From Tessaracoccus sp. MC1865 (GTDB lineage: Bacteria; Actinomycetota; Actinomycetes; Propionibacteriales; Propionibacteriaceae): DNA of 64,000 nucleotides. Positions 36,058 through 44,973 of the stretch are shown here, piece by piece (within the stretch, counting starts at the first letter, position 1; the number at the start of each line of letters is the position of its first letter). The stretch lies in contig NZ_CP072596.1 of the NCBI RefSeq assembly GCF_017815535.1, positions 2,263,614 to 2,327,613 of the forward strand, in the 5' to 3' direction. A program made the position numbers and the translations under genes. The notes under the pieces are model-generated. The model did no database searches. It was not told where the DNA came from and saw only the letters and a list, made by a program, of their open reading frames with translations.

Positions 36058-38744
36058 CCGCGCTGAAACTCCTGTGGCGGCAGTTCTCCTCGGAGCGCTG
36101 GCCCGCTCTGCTGCTCGCGCTGAGCGTGCTGATCATCGCGGCACTCACCACCGCCACCCCACGCCTGATGGCGAACCTCGACGACCGTCAACTCGCCCAG
36201 ACGCTCTCCGGCCTCTCTGCCCTCCAAGGCGATGTCGCCGGCACTTGGGCACAGGACACCATGAACTCCCCGGTTGCGGGCCTCCAGGACCCATGGGAAC
36301 CGCATCGGGAGTCGCTCGAGACCCTCAGGGGTGCCCAGCCGGAGCCCCTGCGCTCGCTCCTGGCGGCGCCCCAGTTCATGGCGGAGGTGCCGTCCGACCT
36401 GACCGTGGCGCCGCCCACGGCCACGGGCTACTTCGAGGCGCGCTTCCTGTTCTTCGTCGACCCTGACCTGGCCGAGCACGCACAACTGGTGGCCGGTTCC
36501 TGGCCCTCCCCGCGGCCAACCACCGAGGGCCCGGAGGGTGCCACACCCACGGGCCCCCAGAAGGTCGCGGCGCTGGCGGAAGTGGCTGAGCGCCTGGGCT
36601 GGGAGATCGGTGAGCAGATCAACGAGTCGGTGACCCTGAGCGGCACGTTCCGCCCACTCGATGAGGGGGACACCCGCTGGGAGCACATCCCCTACGCCCG
36701 CACCATCGTCGAGCAGCAGGACGCGAATCTCGGTACCCGCCTGGTCACCGGCCTCTTCCTCCCGCCGTCCTACCTCTCCAGCGGCATCCCGGTCGAGAAG
36801 CTGGGCCCCGGCGTCACGGAGACGCTCACGATGCACGCCTGGTTCGGCGTCGATACCGCCGGCCTGGCCGACGTGGACGTCCGCGAGCTGCGAGCGCAAC
36901 TGACCGGCCTGCTGGCGCAGCGCCACCCGGTGCTGCCCGCGGACCCGGAGTCCGACGGCCCGTCCCCCACCCAGTTCCGGCTGGAGTCCGAACTGGGTGG
37001 GGCGCTGACCTCGGTCGCCGCCCAGCAGGACGTCACCCGTGCGGCCGTAGCCGTGGCCGCGGTCGGGCCGCTCGCAGTGGGGCTCGCCCTCCTGGTGCTG
37101 GCCGCCCAACTGGTCATCGAACGACGGCGGGGCACCGTCGAACTCGTCACGGCACGCGGCCTGTCCTGGCACCAGTTGCGCTCGTTGCTCAGCCTCGAAG
37201 GGCTGCTGCTGGGCGTGCCCGCGGCGGTGCTCGGTCACCTGCTGGGGGAGGCCGTGACGCCGGGTGGCAACTCACCCTGGGGGTGGGCCGCCACGCTGCT
37301 CATCGGGGCGGCAGCCGCCCTCACCCTGTCCTGGGCTGCCAGGCACATCGGTCCCGCCAGCATCCGTGCCGACCTCGCCCTGCGGCCCGGCCGGTGGCGC
37401 GTCGTCGCGGAGGTCCTGACCGTCATCTCCGGCGCCGCCGGCCTCTGGGCCCTGCTCAGCCGCGGCGACACCCCCACCGGGGGCCTGGACCTCCTCGCCA
37501 CCGCCACACCGGTCCTCCTCACCGTGGCAGCCTGCCTGCTCGCGCTCCGGCTCTATCCCCTCCCTCTGCGGGTGGCGGCCCGATGGCTCCGGCCGGGGCG
37601 GGGGGTCGCCGGGTTCCTCGGCTCGGTGCGCGCCCACCGGGATCCGGCGGGCGGCCTGACGCCGGTGTTCACGGTTGTCATGGGCACCACCATCGCGGTT
37701 CTCAGCGCCACCCTGCTCGGCTCCGTCATCGCCGGCACCGAGCGCGCCACGTGGGAGGCCAACGGCTCGTCGGTGCACATCAGCGGCCCCCGGATCACCG
37801 ACGAGATGCTCGCGGAACTGCAGCGCGTCGACGGTGTGCTCGCCGTCGCCCGCATCCACGACGCCGGCTCCAACCACCGCCTCAGCCAGGGCGGCGAGAC
37901 CCGGGTGCGGCTGTGGCTGGCGGTGCCGGCCATCGAGGACGCCTACGCGGCGTCACCGTTCGGGTCTGCCCTCCCTGCGGGGATGTTCGCCTGGGAGGGT
38001 GCGCCGGGGATCGTGCTCGGCGACTCCGTGCCGGTGAAGGCCGGCGTCGCTCGGCTGGAGGGCATCGGGGACGTGACGGTGCTCGACACGTTGCCGGCGC
38101 CGCCGGGCGTCCGGACCGGAGCCGCCTGGGCGATGATGAGTGCAGAGCGCTGGGCCGAGGGCCAACCCCTGCCGCCCGCCACCCTGGCGTTGGTGTCCTT
38201 GGCGCCCGGCACCGATTCCCGGGCCGCCCGCGCACGGATCGGCGAGGTGGTGGGCAACGCGCGCATCACCGTCGCCGACGAGGAACTCCGCGCCATCCGT
38301 GAGACGCCCACCGTGTCCGGGCTCACCACCACCTTCGCCGCCCTCACGGCAGCCACCGCCACCCTGCTGACGCTCACCCTGCTGGGTTCGCAGCTGATGG
38401 CCACCCGGGCGCGCACCCGGCTCGGCGCCGTCCTGCGGACGCTCGGCATGGGGCGACGGGAACTCCGGGCGCTGACGGCCTGGGAGATCGCGCCCAGCGC
38501 TCTGCTCGGCCTCCTCCTGGGTGTGGGGGTCGGCATCGCCCTGGCGGCGCTGCTGCTCGCCACCCTGGACTTCCGCAGCCTCACCGGCGGCTCCCAGCCG
38601 CCCCCGCTGCACCTCGACCCGGCGCTGCTCGGCGGCGTCGGCGCCCTGTTGACCCTCACCGTGGCCGTGACCATCGCCGCCACCGCCTGGCTCGTGGGCC
38701 GAACCAATCTCGCACAGGAACTCCGCATCGGAGAGGAACGATGA
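36054..38744 (+). CDS. FtsX-like ABC transporter permease (2)
   Basis: The second permease of the operon, 896 residues, starting at GTG 36054 within the stop of the first. It has an N-terminal membrane segment (about 15-33), an outside domain (about 35-330), a central membrane group with VIERRRGTVELVTARGLSWHQL (around residue 350), a second outside domain (about 570-750) and a closing membrane group with RARTRLGAVLRTLGMGRRELRALT. It resembles the upstream permease in layout more than in sequence, so the complex is probably a heterodimer. The stop overlaps the ATPase gene as ATGA. Confidence 0.85.
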   Translation: MTALKLLWRQFSSERWPALLLALSVLIIAALTTATPRLMANLDDRQLAQTLSGLSALQGDVAGTWAQDTMNSPVAGLQDPWEPHRESLETLRGAQPEPLRSLLAAPQFMAEVPSDLTVAPPTATGYFEARFLFFVDPDLAEHAQLVAGSWPSPRPTTEGPEGATPTGPQKVAALAEVAERLGWEIGEQINESVTLSGTFRPLDEGDTRWEHIPYARTIVEQQDANLGTRLVTGLFLPPSYLSSGIPVEKLGPGVTETLTMHAWFGVDTAGLADVDVRELRAQLTGLLAQRHPVLPADPESDGPSPTQFRLESELGGALTSVAAQQDVTRAAVAVAAVGPLAVGLALLVLAAQLVIERRRGTVELVTARGLSWHQLRSLLSLEGLLLGVPAAVLGHLLGEAVTPGGNSPWGWAATLLIGAAAALTLSWAARHIGPASIRADLALRPGRWRVVAEVLTVISGAAGLWALLSRGDTPTGGLDLLATATPVLLTVAACLLALRLYPLPLRVAARWLRPGRGVAGFLGSVRAHRDPAGGLTPVFTVVMGTTIAVLSATLLGSVIAGTERATWEANGSSVHISGPRITDEMLAELQRVDGVLAVARIHDAGSNHRLSQGGETRVRLWLAVPAIEDAYAASPFGSALPAGMFAWEGAPGIVLGDSVPVKAGVARLEGIGDVTVLDTLPAPPGVRTGAAWAMMSAERWAEGQPLPPATLALVSLAPGTDSRAARARIGEVVGNARITVADEELRAIRETPTVSGLTTTFAALTAATATLLTLTLLGSQLMATRARTRLGAVLRTLGMGRRELRALTAWEIAPSALLGLLLGVGVGIALAALLLATLDFRSLTGGSQPPPLHLDPALLGGVGALLTLTVAVTIAATAWLVGRTNLAQELRIGEER

Positions 38745-39661
38745 ACGACACCATCACCCGCAGTCACCACGGCCCAGACATCTGGTGCGAGGACCTCGTT
38801 CGCATCCACACGACGGAGGGCGTCGAGGTCCAGGCCCTGCAGGGGCTCAGCCTCACCGTGGACCCCGGCGAGGTGGTCGCGGTGGTCGGCGCCTCCGGCT
38901 CCGGCAAGTCCACGCTGCTCAACATCCTCTCCGGTCTCGACCGGCCCACCGGCGGCCGGGCCCGGGTCGCCGGGCATGACCTCACCGCGATGGGCAGGCG
39001 GCAACGCATCGACTTCCGTCGGCACAGCGTGGGCTTCGTCTTCCAGCAGACCTCCCGCAACCTGCTGCCGTTCCTCACTGGCGCGGAGAACGTGACGATG
39101 CCCATGGTGATCGCCGGGCGCTCCCAGCGGCGGGGGCGGGCGCTGCAACTGCTCGAGCTGCTGGGCGTGGCCGACTGCGCCAACCGCGTCCCCCGGCAGC
39201 TGTCGGGCGGCCAACAGCAGCGCGTGGCCATCGCCACCGCACTGGCCAACTCCCCCGACGTGCTGCTGGCGGACGAGCCCACCGGCGAGCTGGACGAGGT
39301 GAATTCAGCCGAGGTCCTCGACCTGATGCGCGCGGCGGCCACGGAGCTGGGCACCACGGTGCTGATCGTGACCCACGACCCGATGGTCAGCGACCACGTG
39401 GCGCGCACCGTCCAGATCCGCGACGGCCGCACCTCCACCGAGGTGCTGCGCCGCACGGAGATCGGCCCCGACGGGGTGGCCCGCGAGGTCGCCGAGGAGT
39501 ACACCGTGATCGACCGTTCCGGCCGGCTGCAGCTGCCGCCGGCACACGTCGAGGAACTCGGGCTGCACGACAGGGTGCGCATTACCCGCGAGACCGGCCA
39601 CGTCGGGGTCTGGCCCAATGGCTCGCGCGCCCGCCGTTCGGCCCCTGAGGAGGACGCATGA
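38741..39661 (+). CDS. ABC transporter ATPase with AbrB-like C-terminal extension
   Basis: A protein of 306 residues. Residues about 15-235 are a MacB/LolD-type ATPase: Walker A GASGSGKST, Q-loop VFQQTSRNLLP, signature LSGGQQQRVAIA, Walker B VLLADEPTGELD, H-loop THDP. Residues about 245-290 form an extra domain whose sequence (YTVIDRSGRLQLPPAHVEEL, then GLHDRVRIT) has the look of a SpoVT/AbrB swapped-hairpin fold, followed by a basic tail. It is a member of a four-gene overlapping operon with two permeases and a second, plain ATPase, so the two ATPases probably pair. The role of the extension is not known. Confidence 0.83.
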   Translation: MNDTITRSHHGPDIWCEDLVRIHTTEGVEVQALQGLSLTVDPGEVVAVVGASGSGKSTLLNILSGLDRPTGGRARVAGHDLTAMGRRQRIDFRRHSVGFVFQQTSRNLLPFLTGAENVTMPMVIAGRSQRRGRALQLLELLGVADCANRVPRQLSGGQQQRVAIATALANSPDVLLADEPTGELDEVNSAEVLDLMRAAATELGTTVLIVTHDPMVSDHVARTVQIRDGRTSTEVLRRTEIGPDGVAREVAEEYTVIDRSGRLQLPPAHVEELGLHDRVRITRETGHVGVWPNGSRARRSAPEEDA

Positions 39662-40359
39662 CCACCACAGCAAGGATCGCTGGCGTTGACCTGCGCCGCA
39701 CCTTCGGCGCGGGCGACACGGAGGTGCACGCCCTCGACGGCGTCAGCATCGAGGTGCACGCCGGCGAACTCACCGTCGTCACCGGCCCGTCCGGCTCCGG
39801 CAAGACCACGCTGTTGAACCTGCTGGGCGGCCTGGACCAGCCTACCGGCGGCCGCGTGGTGCTCGACGACGGGCGGGTCCTGTCGGAGCTGCCGGAGAGC
39901 GAGGTGCTGGCCACCCGCCGGGAGCGGATCGGGTACGTCTTCCAGACCTTCGGGCTGATCCCCGTGTTGTCTGCGGCGGAGAACGTCGAGGTGCCGCTGC
40001 GGCTGGCCAACGTCCCGGCGGCGCAGCGCACCGAGCGGGTCGCGGCGATGTTGGAGCGGGTGGGCCTCGCCCGGCACGCCAAGCAGCGGCCCCACGAGCT
40101 CAGTGGCGGTCAGCAGCAGCGCGTGGGCGTCGCCCGCGCCCTCGTCGCCGGCCCTCACATCCTGATCGCCGACGAACCCACCGGTCAGCTCGATTCAGAC
40201 ACCGCAGCCACCATCATGGACCTCATCGTGGAACTCACCCACGAGTTGGGCATCGCGACGGTGGTGTCCACCCATGACCCGTTGCTGCGGCAGCGGGCCG
40301 ACAGGGTCGTCGAACTGCTCGACGGGGTGCTCGCCGGTCAGCCGACGACCACCACGTAG
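39658..40359 (+). CDS. ABC transporter ATPase, MacB/LolD type
   Basis: A protein of 233 residues, a complete MacB/LolD-class ATPase: Walker A GPSGSGKTT (around residue 42), Q-loop YVFQTFGLIPVLSA, signature LSGGQQQRVGVA, Walker B ILIADEPTGQLD, H-loop STHDP. ATG 39658 overlaps the stop of the preceding ATPase (ATGA). It is the last gene of the operon that began at 32707. Its 3' end overlaps the convergent AEC transporter gene by 22 bases. Confidence 0.9.
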   Translation: MTTTARIAGVDLRRTFGAGDTEVHALDGVSIEVHAGELTVVTGPSGSGKTTLLNLLGGLDQPTGGRVVLDDGRVLSELPESEVLATRRERIGYVFQTFGLIPVLSAAENVEVPLRLANVPAAQRTERVAAMLERVGLARHAKQRPHELSGGQQQRVGVARALVAGPHILIADEPTGQLDSDTAATIMDLIVELTHELGIATVVSTHDPLLRQRADRVVELLDGVLAGQPTTTT

Positions 40360-41282
40360 GCCACGAAGGCCGCCACGCTGACCAGCGTGTACAGGCTCAA
40401 CACGTTGTTGGCGAACGTGATCTCCGCCGACCGCCGCGGCGGCAGGTACAGGGGCACGATGAACGGCGGCGGCAGGATCAGCAGCATGAACACCGCGGCC
40501 TGCACCGGCACCCCCAGCCCGAGCCACCGCCCCACCACGAACAGCGAGACCACGACGGCCAGGACCAGGCAGACCAGGAAGCGGACGGCCACGAACCCCG
40601 CCGCCTCCCGCACTCCGCCGAGGGTGAGCCGGGCCCCGAAGCCGACGATGACCAGGATCAACGGCACGATCATGGCGGCCAGGTAGCCGGCCGCCGCCAG
40701 CAGCGCGCCGGAGAACGGGTTCGCCTCCAGGGTGGGCCTGAGTCCGAGCGCGTTGAGCGCCAGGCCGAGCGCGATCGCGAGGATGACGGGCGACGTGGCG
40801 AAGGAACGCACGGTCTCCGCCAGCGACGAGGCCCCGTCGCTCTGCCGCTTCAGCAGCGTGACGAAGACGAACCAGATGAAGAACTCGTGCCCAAGGCCGA
40901 CGATGGCGGCCACCGGCGCCCGCTCCAGGCCGTAGGCGGCGGTGAACAGCGCGAGGCCCACCATGCCGAACTCGAACCCGGTGAACAGGAAGGTGCCGAC
41001 CGGCGGCACCTTCAGCCAGCCGGTGACAAGCTTCCCGGCCCCGAGCAGCAGCATGCACAACAGCGGCACCAGGATGATCAGGGCGACGTACTCGCGCTGG
41101 AACTCCAGGCCCAGGAAGGCGAGGAACAGCACGGCCGGCAGAACGACGTTCAGCACGAACCGCTTGAGACCCTCGACGGTGGTGGCGTCGAGGACGTTGA
41201 GCCGGCGCAGCAGGACGCCCAGCGCGATCAGCAGGAGGATGGGCACGATGCTGGCCAGAGTGGGGCCGAGGGCTGAGCTCAT
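40338..41282 (-). CDS. AEC family transporter
   Basis: A protein of 314 residues with about ten membrane segments and the two-fold layout of the auxin-efflux-carrier family (Pfam PF03547). The first half has ILLLIALGVLLRRLNVLD and VLNVVLPAVLFLAFLG; the second half opens with SPVILAIALGLALNALGL. Bacterial members export or import dicarboxylates such as malate or malonate; no substrate is indicated. It has no co-directional partner. A weak CGGAG site precedes ATG 41282. The 106 bases between it and purM hold a GC-rich hairpin. Confidence 0.82.
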   Translation of the reverse strand: MSSALGPTLASIVPILLLIALGVLLRRLNVLDATTVEGLKRFVLNVVLPAVLFLAFLGLEFQREYVALIILVPLLCMLLLGAGKLVTGWLKVPPVGTFLFTGFEFGMVGLALFTAAYGLERAPVAAIVGLGHEFFIWFVFVTLLKRQSDGASSLAETVRSFATSPVILAIALGLALNALGLRPTLEANPFSGALLAAAGYLAAMIVPLILVIVGFGARLTLGGVREAAGFVAVRFLVCLVLAVVVSLFVVGRWLGLGVPVQAAVFMLLILPPPFIVPLYLPPRRSAEITFANNVLSLYTLVSVAAFVAYVVVVG

Positions 41283-41333
41283 GCTCCGATGATCGCAGGG
41301 CGGCTACCGGCCCCTGACCCCGGTGGGGCTTAT

Positions 41334-41351
41334 GCCCCCGCGGGAGGGGGC
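41334..41351 (-). terminator. Hairpin between AEC gene and purM
   Basis: GCCCCC pairs with GGGGGC over a 6-base loop. It lies upstream of the AEC gene and downstream of purM on the minus strand, with no T-run; a candidate purM terminator only. Confidence 0.4.
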
Positions 41352-41388
41352 CCACCTCGTCGCGCGTCGGTCAGATACGCCGCGGGGG

Positions 41389-42429
41389 TCAGACGAGGAC
41401 GGCGGCGCCGGGGCCTTCCACGGCTTCGACCTCGCCCAGCACCCAGGACGGGACCCCACGGCCGTTCAGCAGCCTCAGCGCGGCGTCGACCTCACTCTGC
41501 GGCAGCATCGCGACCATGCCCACGCCCATGTTCAGCGTGGCGTCGATGTCCGGCTGCGAGATCTCCCCCACCTCCTGCACGAGGCGGAAGATCGACGGCG
41601 GGGTCCAGCTGGAGCGCTGCAGCACGGCCGTCATGTCCGTGGGCATCACGCGGGCCAGATTGTTGGCCAGGCCGCCGCCGGTGACGTGGCTCATGGCGTG
41701 CACCTCGACGTTGCGGATGAGGTCCAGCACGTCGAGCGCGTACACCTTGGTGGGCTCGAGCAGTTCCTCGCCGAGCGTGCGGCCGAGGTCGTCGACGTGG
41801 CGGTCCAGGTTCCAGCCCGCCTGCTCCAGCAGGACGTGGCGCACCAGCGAGTAGCCGTTGGAGTGGAGACCGGAGGAGGCCATGGCAATGACCGCGTCGC
41901 CCACGCGCACGCGGTGCGCGCCGAGGATCTTGGACTTCTCCACGACGCCGGTGGTGGCACCCGCGATGTCGTACTCGTGGGCGCTGAGCAGGCCGGGGTG
42001 TTCGGCGGTCTCGCCGCCGATGAGGGCGCAGCCGGCGGCGACGCACGCGTCGGCGATGCCCTGCACGATGGCGGCGATGCGCTCCGGCACCACCTGACCG
42101 CAGGCGATGTAGTCGGTCACGAACAGCGGCTCGGCGCCGGCGACCACCAGGTCGTCGACGAGCATGCCGATCAGGTCGAACCCGATGGTGTCGTGCTTGT
42201 CCATGGCCTGCGCGATGGCGACCTTGGTGCCCACACCGTCCGTGGACGTGGCCAGCACCGGGTGGTCGTACTTCTTGAACGCGGCGGCGTCGAAGAAGCC
42301 GGCGAACCCGCCGAGGCCACCCAGCACCTCGTGCCGGTTGGTGCGGGCCACGTGGGCCTTCATGAGTTCGACGGCGCGGTCTCCGGCCTCGATGTCGACG
42401 CCGGCGGCGGCGTAGGCACTCTGGTTCAC
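41389..42429 (-). CDS. purM: Phosphoribosylformylglycinamidine cyclo-ligase (AIR synthase)
   Basis: Forms the imidazole ring of AIR in purine synthesis, using ATP. It has 346 residues with family blocks YAAAGVDIEAGDRAVELMK, GFAGFFDAAAFKKYDHPVL, TDGVGTKVAIAQ, IGFDLIGMLVDDLVVAGAEP, GETAEHPGL and HVTGGGLANNLAR. GTG 42429 is chosen because GGAGGAAAT precedes it; the purF stop overlaps it (GTGA). Any longer upstream reading lies inside purF. It is the second gene of purF-purM, as in many bacteria. Confidence 0.96.
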   Translation of the reverse strand: MNQSAYAAAGVDIEAGDRAVELMKAHVARTNRHEVLGGLGGFAGFFDAAAFKKYDHPVLATSTDGVGTKVAIAQAMDKHDTIGFDLIGMLVDDLVVAGAEPLFVTDYIACGQVVPERIAAIVQGIADACVAAGCALIGGETAEHPGLLSAHEYDIAGATTGVVEKSKILGAHRVRVGDAVIAMASSGLHSNGYSLVRHVLLEQAGWNLDRHVDDLGRTLGEELLEPTKVYALDVLDLIRNVEVHAMSHVTGGGLANNLARVMPTDMTAVLQRSSWTPPSIFRLVQEVGEISQPDIDATLNMGVGMVAMLPQSEVDAALRLLNGRGVPSWVLGEVEAVEGPGAAVLV

Positions 42430-43874
42430 ATTTCCTCCAGGTTCAGCAGCTTGGCCTGTGCGCGTGGGATGGCCACGGGGTACTTGCCGTCGAAGCAGGC
42501 GCGACACAGGTTGTCCGCCGGCACGGTGGTGGCGTCCGTGAGCCCCTCGAGCGAGATGTAGCCGAGCGTATCGGCGCCGATGGAGCGGCGGATCTCTTCC
42601 AGCGAAAGGCCGGGGGCCAGCAGTTCTGCACGGGTGGCGAAGTCGATGCCGAAGAAGCACGGCCACTCCACCGGCGGCGACGAGATGCGCACGTGCACCT
42701 CTGCGGCGCCGGCTTCGCGGAGCATCCGCACCAGGGCGCGCTGCGTGTTACCGCGCACGATGGAATCGTCCACCACGACGAGGCGCTTGCCGGCGATGAC
42801 GTCGCGCAACGGGTTGAGCTTGAGGCGGATGCCCAGTTGCCGGATGGTCTGCGTCGGCTGGATGAACGTGCGGCCCACGTAGGCGTTCTTGACCAGGCCC
42901 TGCCCGTAGGGGATGCCTGAGCCCTGCGCATAGCCGATGGCCGACGGGGTACCCGAATCCGGCACCGGGATCACGAGGTCAGCGTCCACGGGGTGTTCCT
43001 CGGCCAGCTTGCGGCCGATGTTGACGCGCACCGAGTGCACGTTGCGGCCGGCGATGGTCGTGTCCGGGCGGGCCAGGTAGACGTACTCGAAGATGCAGCC
43101 CTTCGGATCCGGCGCGGCGAACCGCTGCGACCGCAGGCCACGCTCGTCGATGGAGATGAACTCGCCAGGATCCACCTCGCGTACGAAGGTGGCGCCGACG
43201 ATGTCCAGCGCCGCGGTCTCCGAGGCGATCACCCAGCCGCCCTGCAGCCGACCGATGACCAGCGGCCGCATGCCGTGCGGGTCACGCGCCGCGTACAGGG
43301 TGGTCTCGTTCATGAACGACAGGCAGTAGGCGCCTCGGAGGCGCGGCAGCACCTTGAGCGCGGCCGCTTCCAGGCCGCCCTCGTCGAAACTGGCGATCAG
43401 TGCCGAGATCAGCGCGGTGTCGCTGGTGGAGTCCATGACGCGGTTCTTGTGCGGCACGGATTCCGCGGGCGCGATCTCGTGCAGCCACTCCTCGAGTTCC
43501 TCGGTGTTGGTGAGGTTGCCGTTGTGGGCCAGAGCGAGGCCGCCGTGGGGCGTGGCGCGAAACGTGGGCTGGGCGTTGTTCCACTCGCTGGCGCCGTGCG
43601 TCGAGTAACGGGTGTGGCCGATGGCGAGGCGGCCCGGCAGCGATTTCAGGGTGGATTCGTCGAACACCTGGGACACCAGCCCCATGTCCTTGAACACCAT
43701 GATGCGGTTGCCGGTGCTGGCCGCGATGCCCGCCGATTCCTGTCCGCGGTGCTGCAGGGCGAACAGCCCGTAGAAGGTCAGCTGGGCGACATCTTCCTCT
43801 GGCGCGAAGACGCCGAAGACGCCGCACTCTTCCTTTGGACCCTCGTAGTCGCGGGGATCGTCATTGCTGATCAC
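42426..43874 (-). CDS. purF: Amidophosphoribosyltransferase
   Basis: First committed enzyme of purine synthesis: it makes phosphoribosylamine from PRPP and glutamine. It has 482 residues. The N-terminal propeptide (about 16 residues) precedes the catalytic Cys in EECGVFGVF, as in the self-processing Bacillus-type enzymes. Further motifs: GHTRYSTHG, the PRPP loop LVVVDDSIVRGNT, and cysteines WPCFFGID and NLCRACF, which fit the Fe-S form. The start is GTG 43874, 6 bases after TAGTCT, so it is probably leaderless. It overlaps purM and is separated by 43 bases from modC, which lies upstream on the same strand. Confidence 0.96.
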   Translation of the reverse strand: MISNDDPRDYEGPKEECGVFGVFAPEEDVAQLTFYGLFALQHRGQESAGIAASTGNRIMVFKDMGLVSQVFDESTLKSLPGRLAIGHTRYSTHGASEWNNAQPTFRATPHGGLALAHNGNLTNTEELEEWLHEIAPAESVPHKNRVMDSTSDTALISALIASFDEGGLEAAALKVLPRLRGAYCLSFMNETTLYAARDPHGMRPLVIGRLQGGWVIASETAALDIVGATFVREVDPGEFISIDERGLRSQRFAAPDPKGCIFEYVYLARPDTTIAGRNVHSVRVNIGRKLAEEHPVDADLVIPVPDSGTPSAIGYAQGSGIPYGQGLVKNAYVGRTFIQPTQTIRQLGIRLKLNPLRDVIAGKRLVVVDDSIVRGNTQRALVRMLREAGAAEVHVRISSPPVEWPCFFGIDFATRAELLAPGLSLEEIRRSIGADTLGYISLEGLTDATTVPADNLCRACFDGKYPVAIPRAQAKLLNLEEM

Positions 43875-43880
43875 CCGCCA

Positions 43881-43886
43881 AGACTA
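43881..43886 (-). promoter_or_regulatory. -10 hexamer of leaderless purFM operon
   Basis: TAGTCT on the minus strand, 6 bases before GTG 43874. It supports the GTG start and a purF transcript separate from mod. Confidence 0.55.
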
Positions 43887-43917
43887 CCGCCCGAGCGCCT
43901 GGGCGCTGTCATCGCGA

Positions 43918-44973
43918 TCAGCCCTGATACAACGCAACCTGGGTCGCCTTGAGGACCGCCAACACCCGGTCCCCCGGCGCCAGCGCCATCTCCCGGACGG
44001 CTTCCGGGGTGAGGTCAGCGGCCAGGCGGTGCCCCGCCACGCGCAGGATCACGCGCTGCACCGGCCACCGGTCCTCCACCAGTTCCACCACCGCTGGCAG
44101 CACGTTGCGCGGGCTCCCGTGCGGAGCGGTACGGAAGACGGACACCGCCGTGGGAGGGAAGACGGCCCGCGCCTCGCCGCGGGTCAACCCGTGCTCCGCG
44201 AGCCCAGCCACGGCGACCCCCTCGCCCAGCGCCAGGGCCCCGTCGTCGTCGATGACCCCGCGCAGCAGGTTGAGCCCCACGAAGTGGGCCAGAAACTCCG
44301 ACGACGGCCCCTGCGCCACGTCCTCGACGGCGCCGCCCCCCACGACGGAACCCTTTCCCAGCTCGATGACGTGGTCCGCCAGCGACACCACGTCGAGGAA
44401 GTCGTGGGTCACCAGCACGGTGGTCAGCCCGCGCAGCCGGGCGCGCAACAGTCGCCGGAGTTCGGGAGTGACCGTGGCGTCGAGCGCCGCGAAGGGTTCG
44501 TCGAGCAGCATCACGTCGGGATCGATGGCCAGGGCCCGGGCCAGCGCCACGCGCTGCGCCTGGCCCCCGGACAGTTGCGCCGGCCGCCGCTGCCCGAGTT
44601 CCCCCAGCCCGATCTCCGCCAGTTCCCGCGCCGCGCGCTCCTGCGCCTCAACCTTCGACGCGCCACGGGAGCGCGGCCCATAGGCGACGTTCTCGAGCAC
44701 CGTCAGGTGCGGGAACAGCAGGGCGCGCTGCTCCAGGTACCCCAGCCTGCGACGGTGCGCGGGCAGCATTCGGCCGGGTGCCGACACCGTGCGGCCGAGC
44801 ATCGTCACGGAGCCGGTATCCGGGGCCAGGCTCCCGGCGATGAGGTGGATGAGGCTCGATTTGCCGGCGCCGTTGGGCCCGACCACTGCGACGGTCCCGC
44901 CCTCAGGGATGCCGACGGCGAGGTCCAGGCCGCGTGCGGCCACCGTCGCCTCGATGCGCACCGCGTCAGTCAT
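43918..44973 (-). CDS. modC: Molybdate ABC transporter ATP-binding protein
   Basis: Powers molybdate import. It has 351 residues. The ATPase part has Walker A GPNGAGKSS, Q-loop YLEQRALLFPHLTV, signature LSGGQAQRVALARAL, Walker B VMLLDEPFAALD and H-loop THDF. The C-terminal part (about residues 285-350) is a TOBE/MOP-like molybdate-binding domain (VVELVEDRWPVQRVILRVAG). The gene is the last of modA-modB-modC; its ATG overlaps the modB stop by 8 bases. Sulfate/thiosulfate importers are homologous, but the molybdopterin neighbours decide. Confidence 0.9.
   Translation of the reverse strand: MTDAVRIEATVAARGLDLAVGIPEGGTVAVVGPNGAGKSSLIHLIAGSLAPDTGSVTMLGRTVSAPGRMLPAHRRRLGYLEQRALLFPHLTVLENVAYGPRSRGASKVEAQERAARELAEIGLGELGQRRPAQLSGGQAQRVALARALAIDPDVMLLDEPFAALDATVTPELRRLLRARLRGLTTVLVTHDFLDVVSLADHVIELGKGSVVGGGAVEDVAQGPSSEFLAHFVGLNLLRGVIDDDGALALGEGVAVAGLAEHGLTRGEARAVFPPTAVSVFRTAPHGSPRNVLPAVVELVEDRWPVQRVILRVAGHRLAADLTPEAVREMALAPGDRVLAVLKATQVALYQG

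Noticed and set aside
32707-40359. Bacteriocin or lantibiotic immunity/export locus
   Set aside because: No precursor peptide, modification enzyme or two-component system lies beside the ABC genes.
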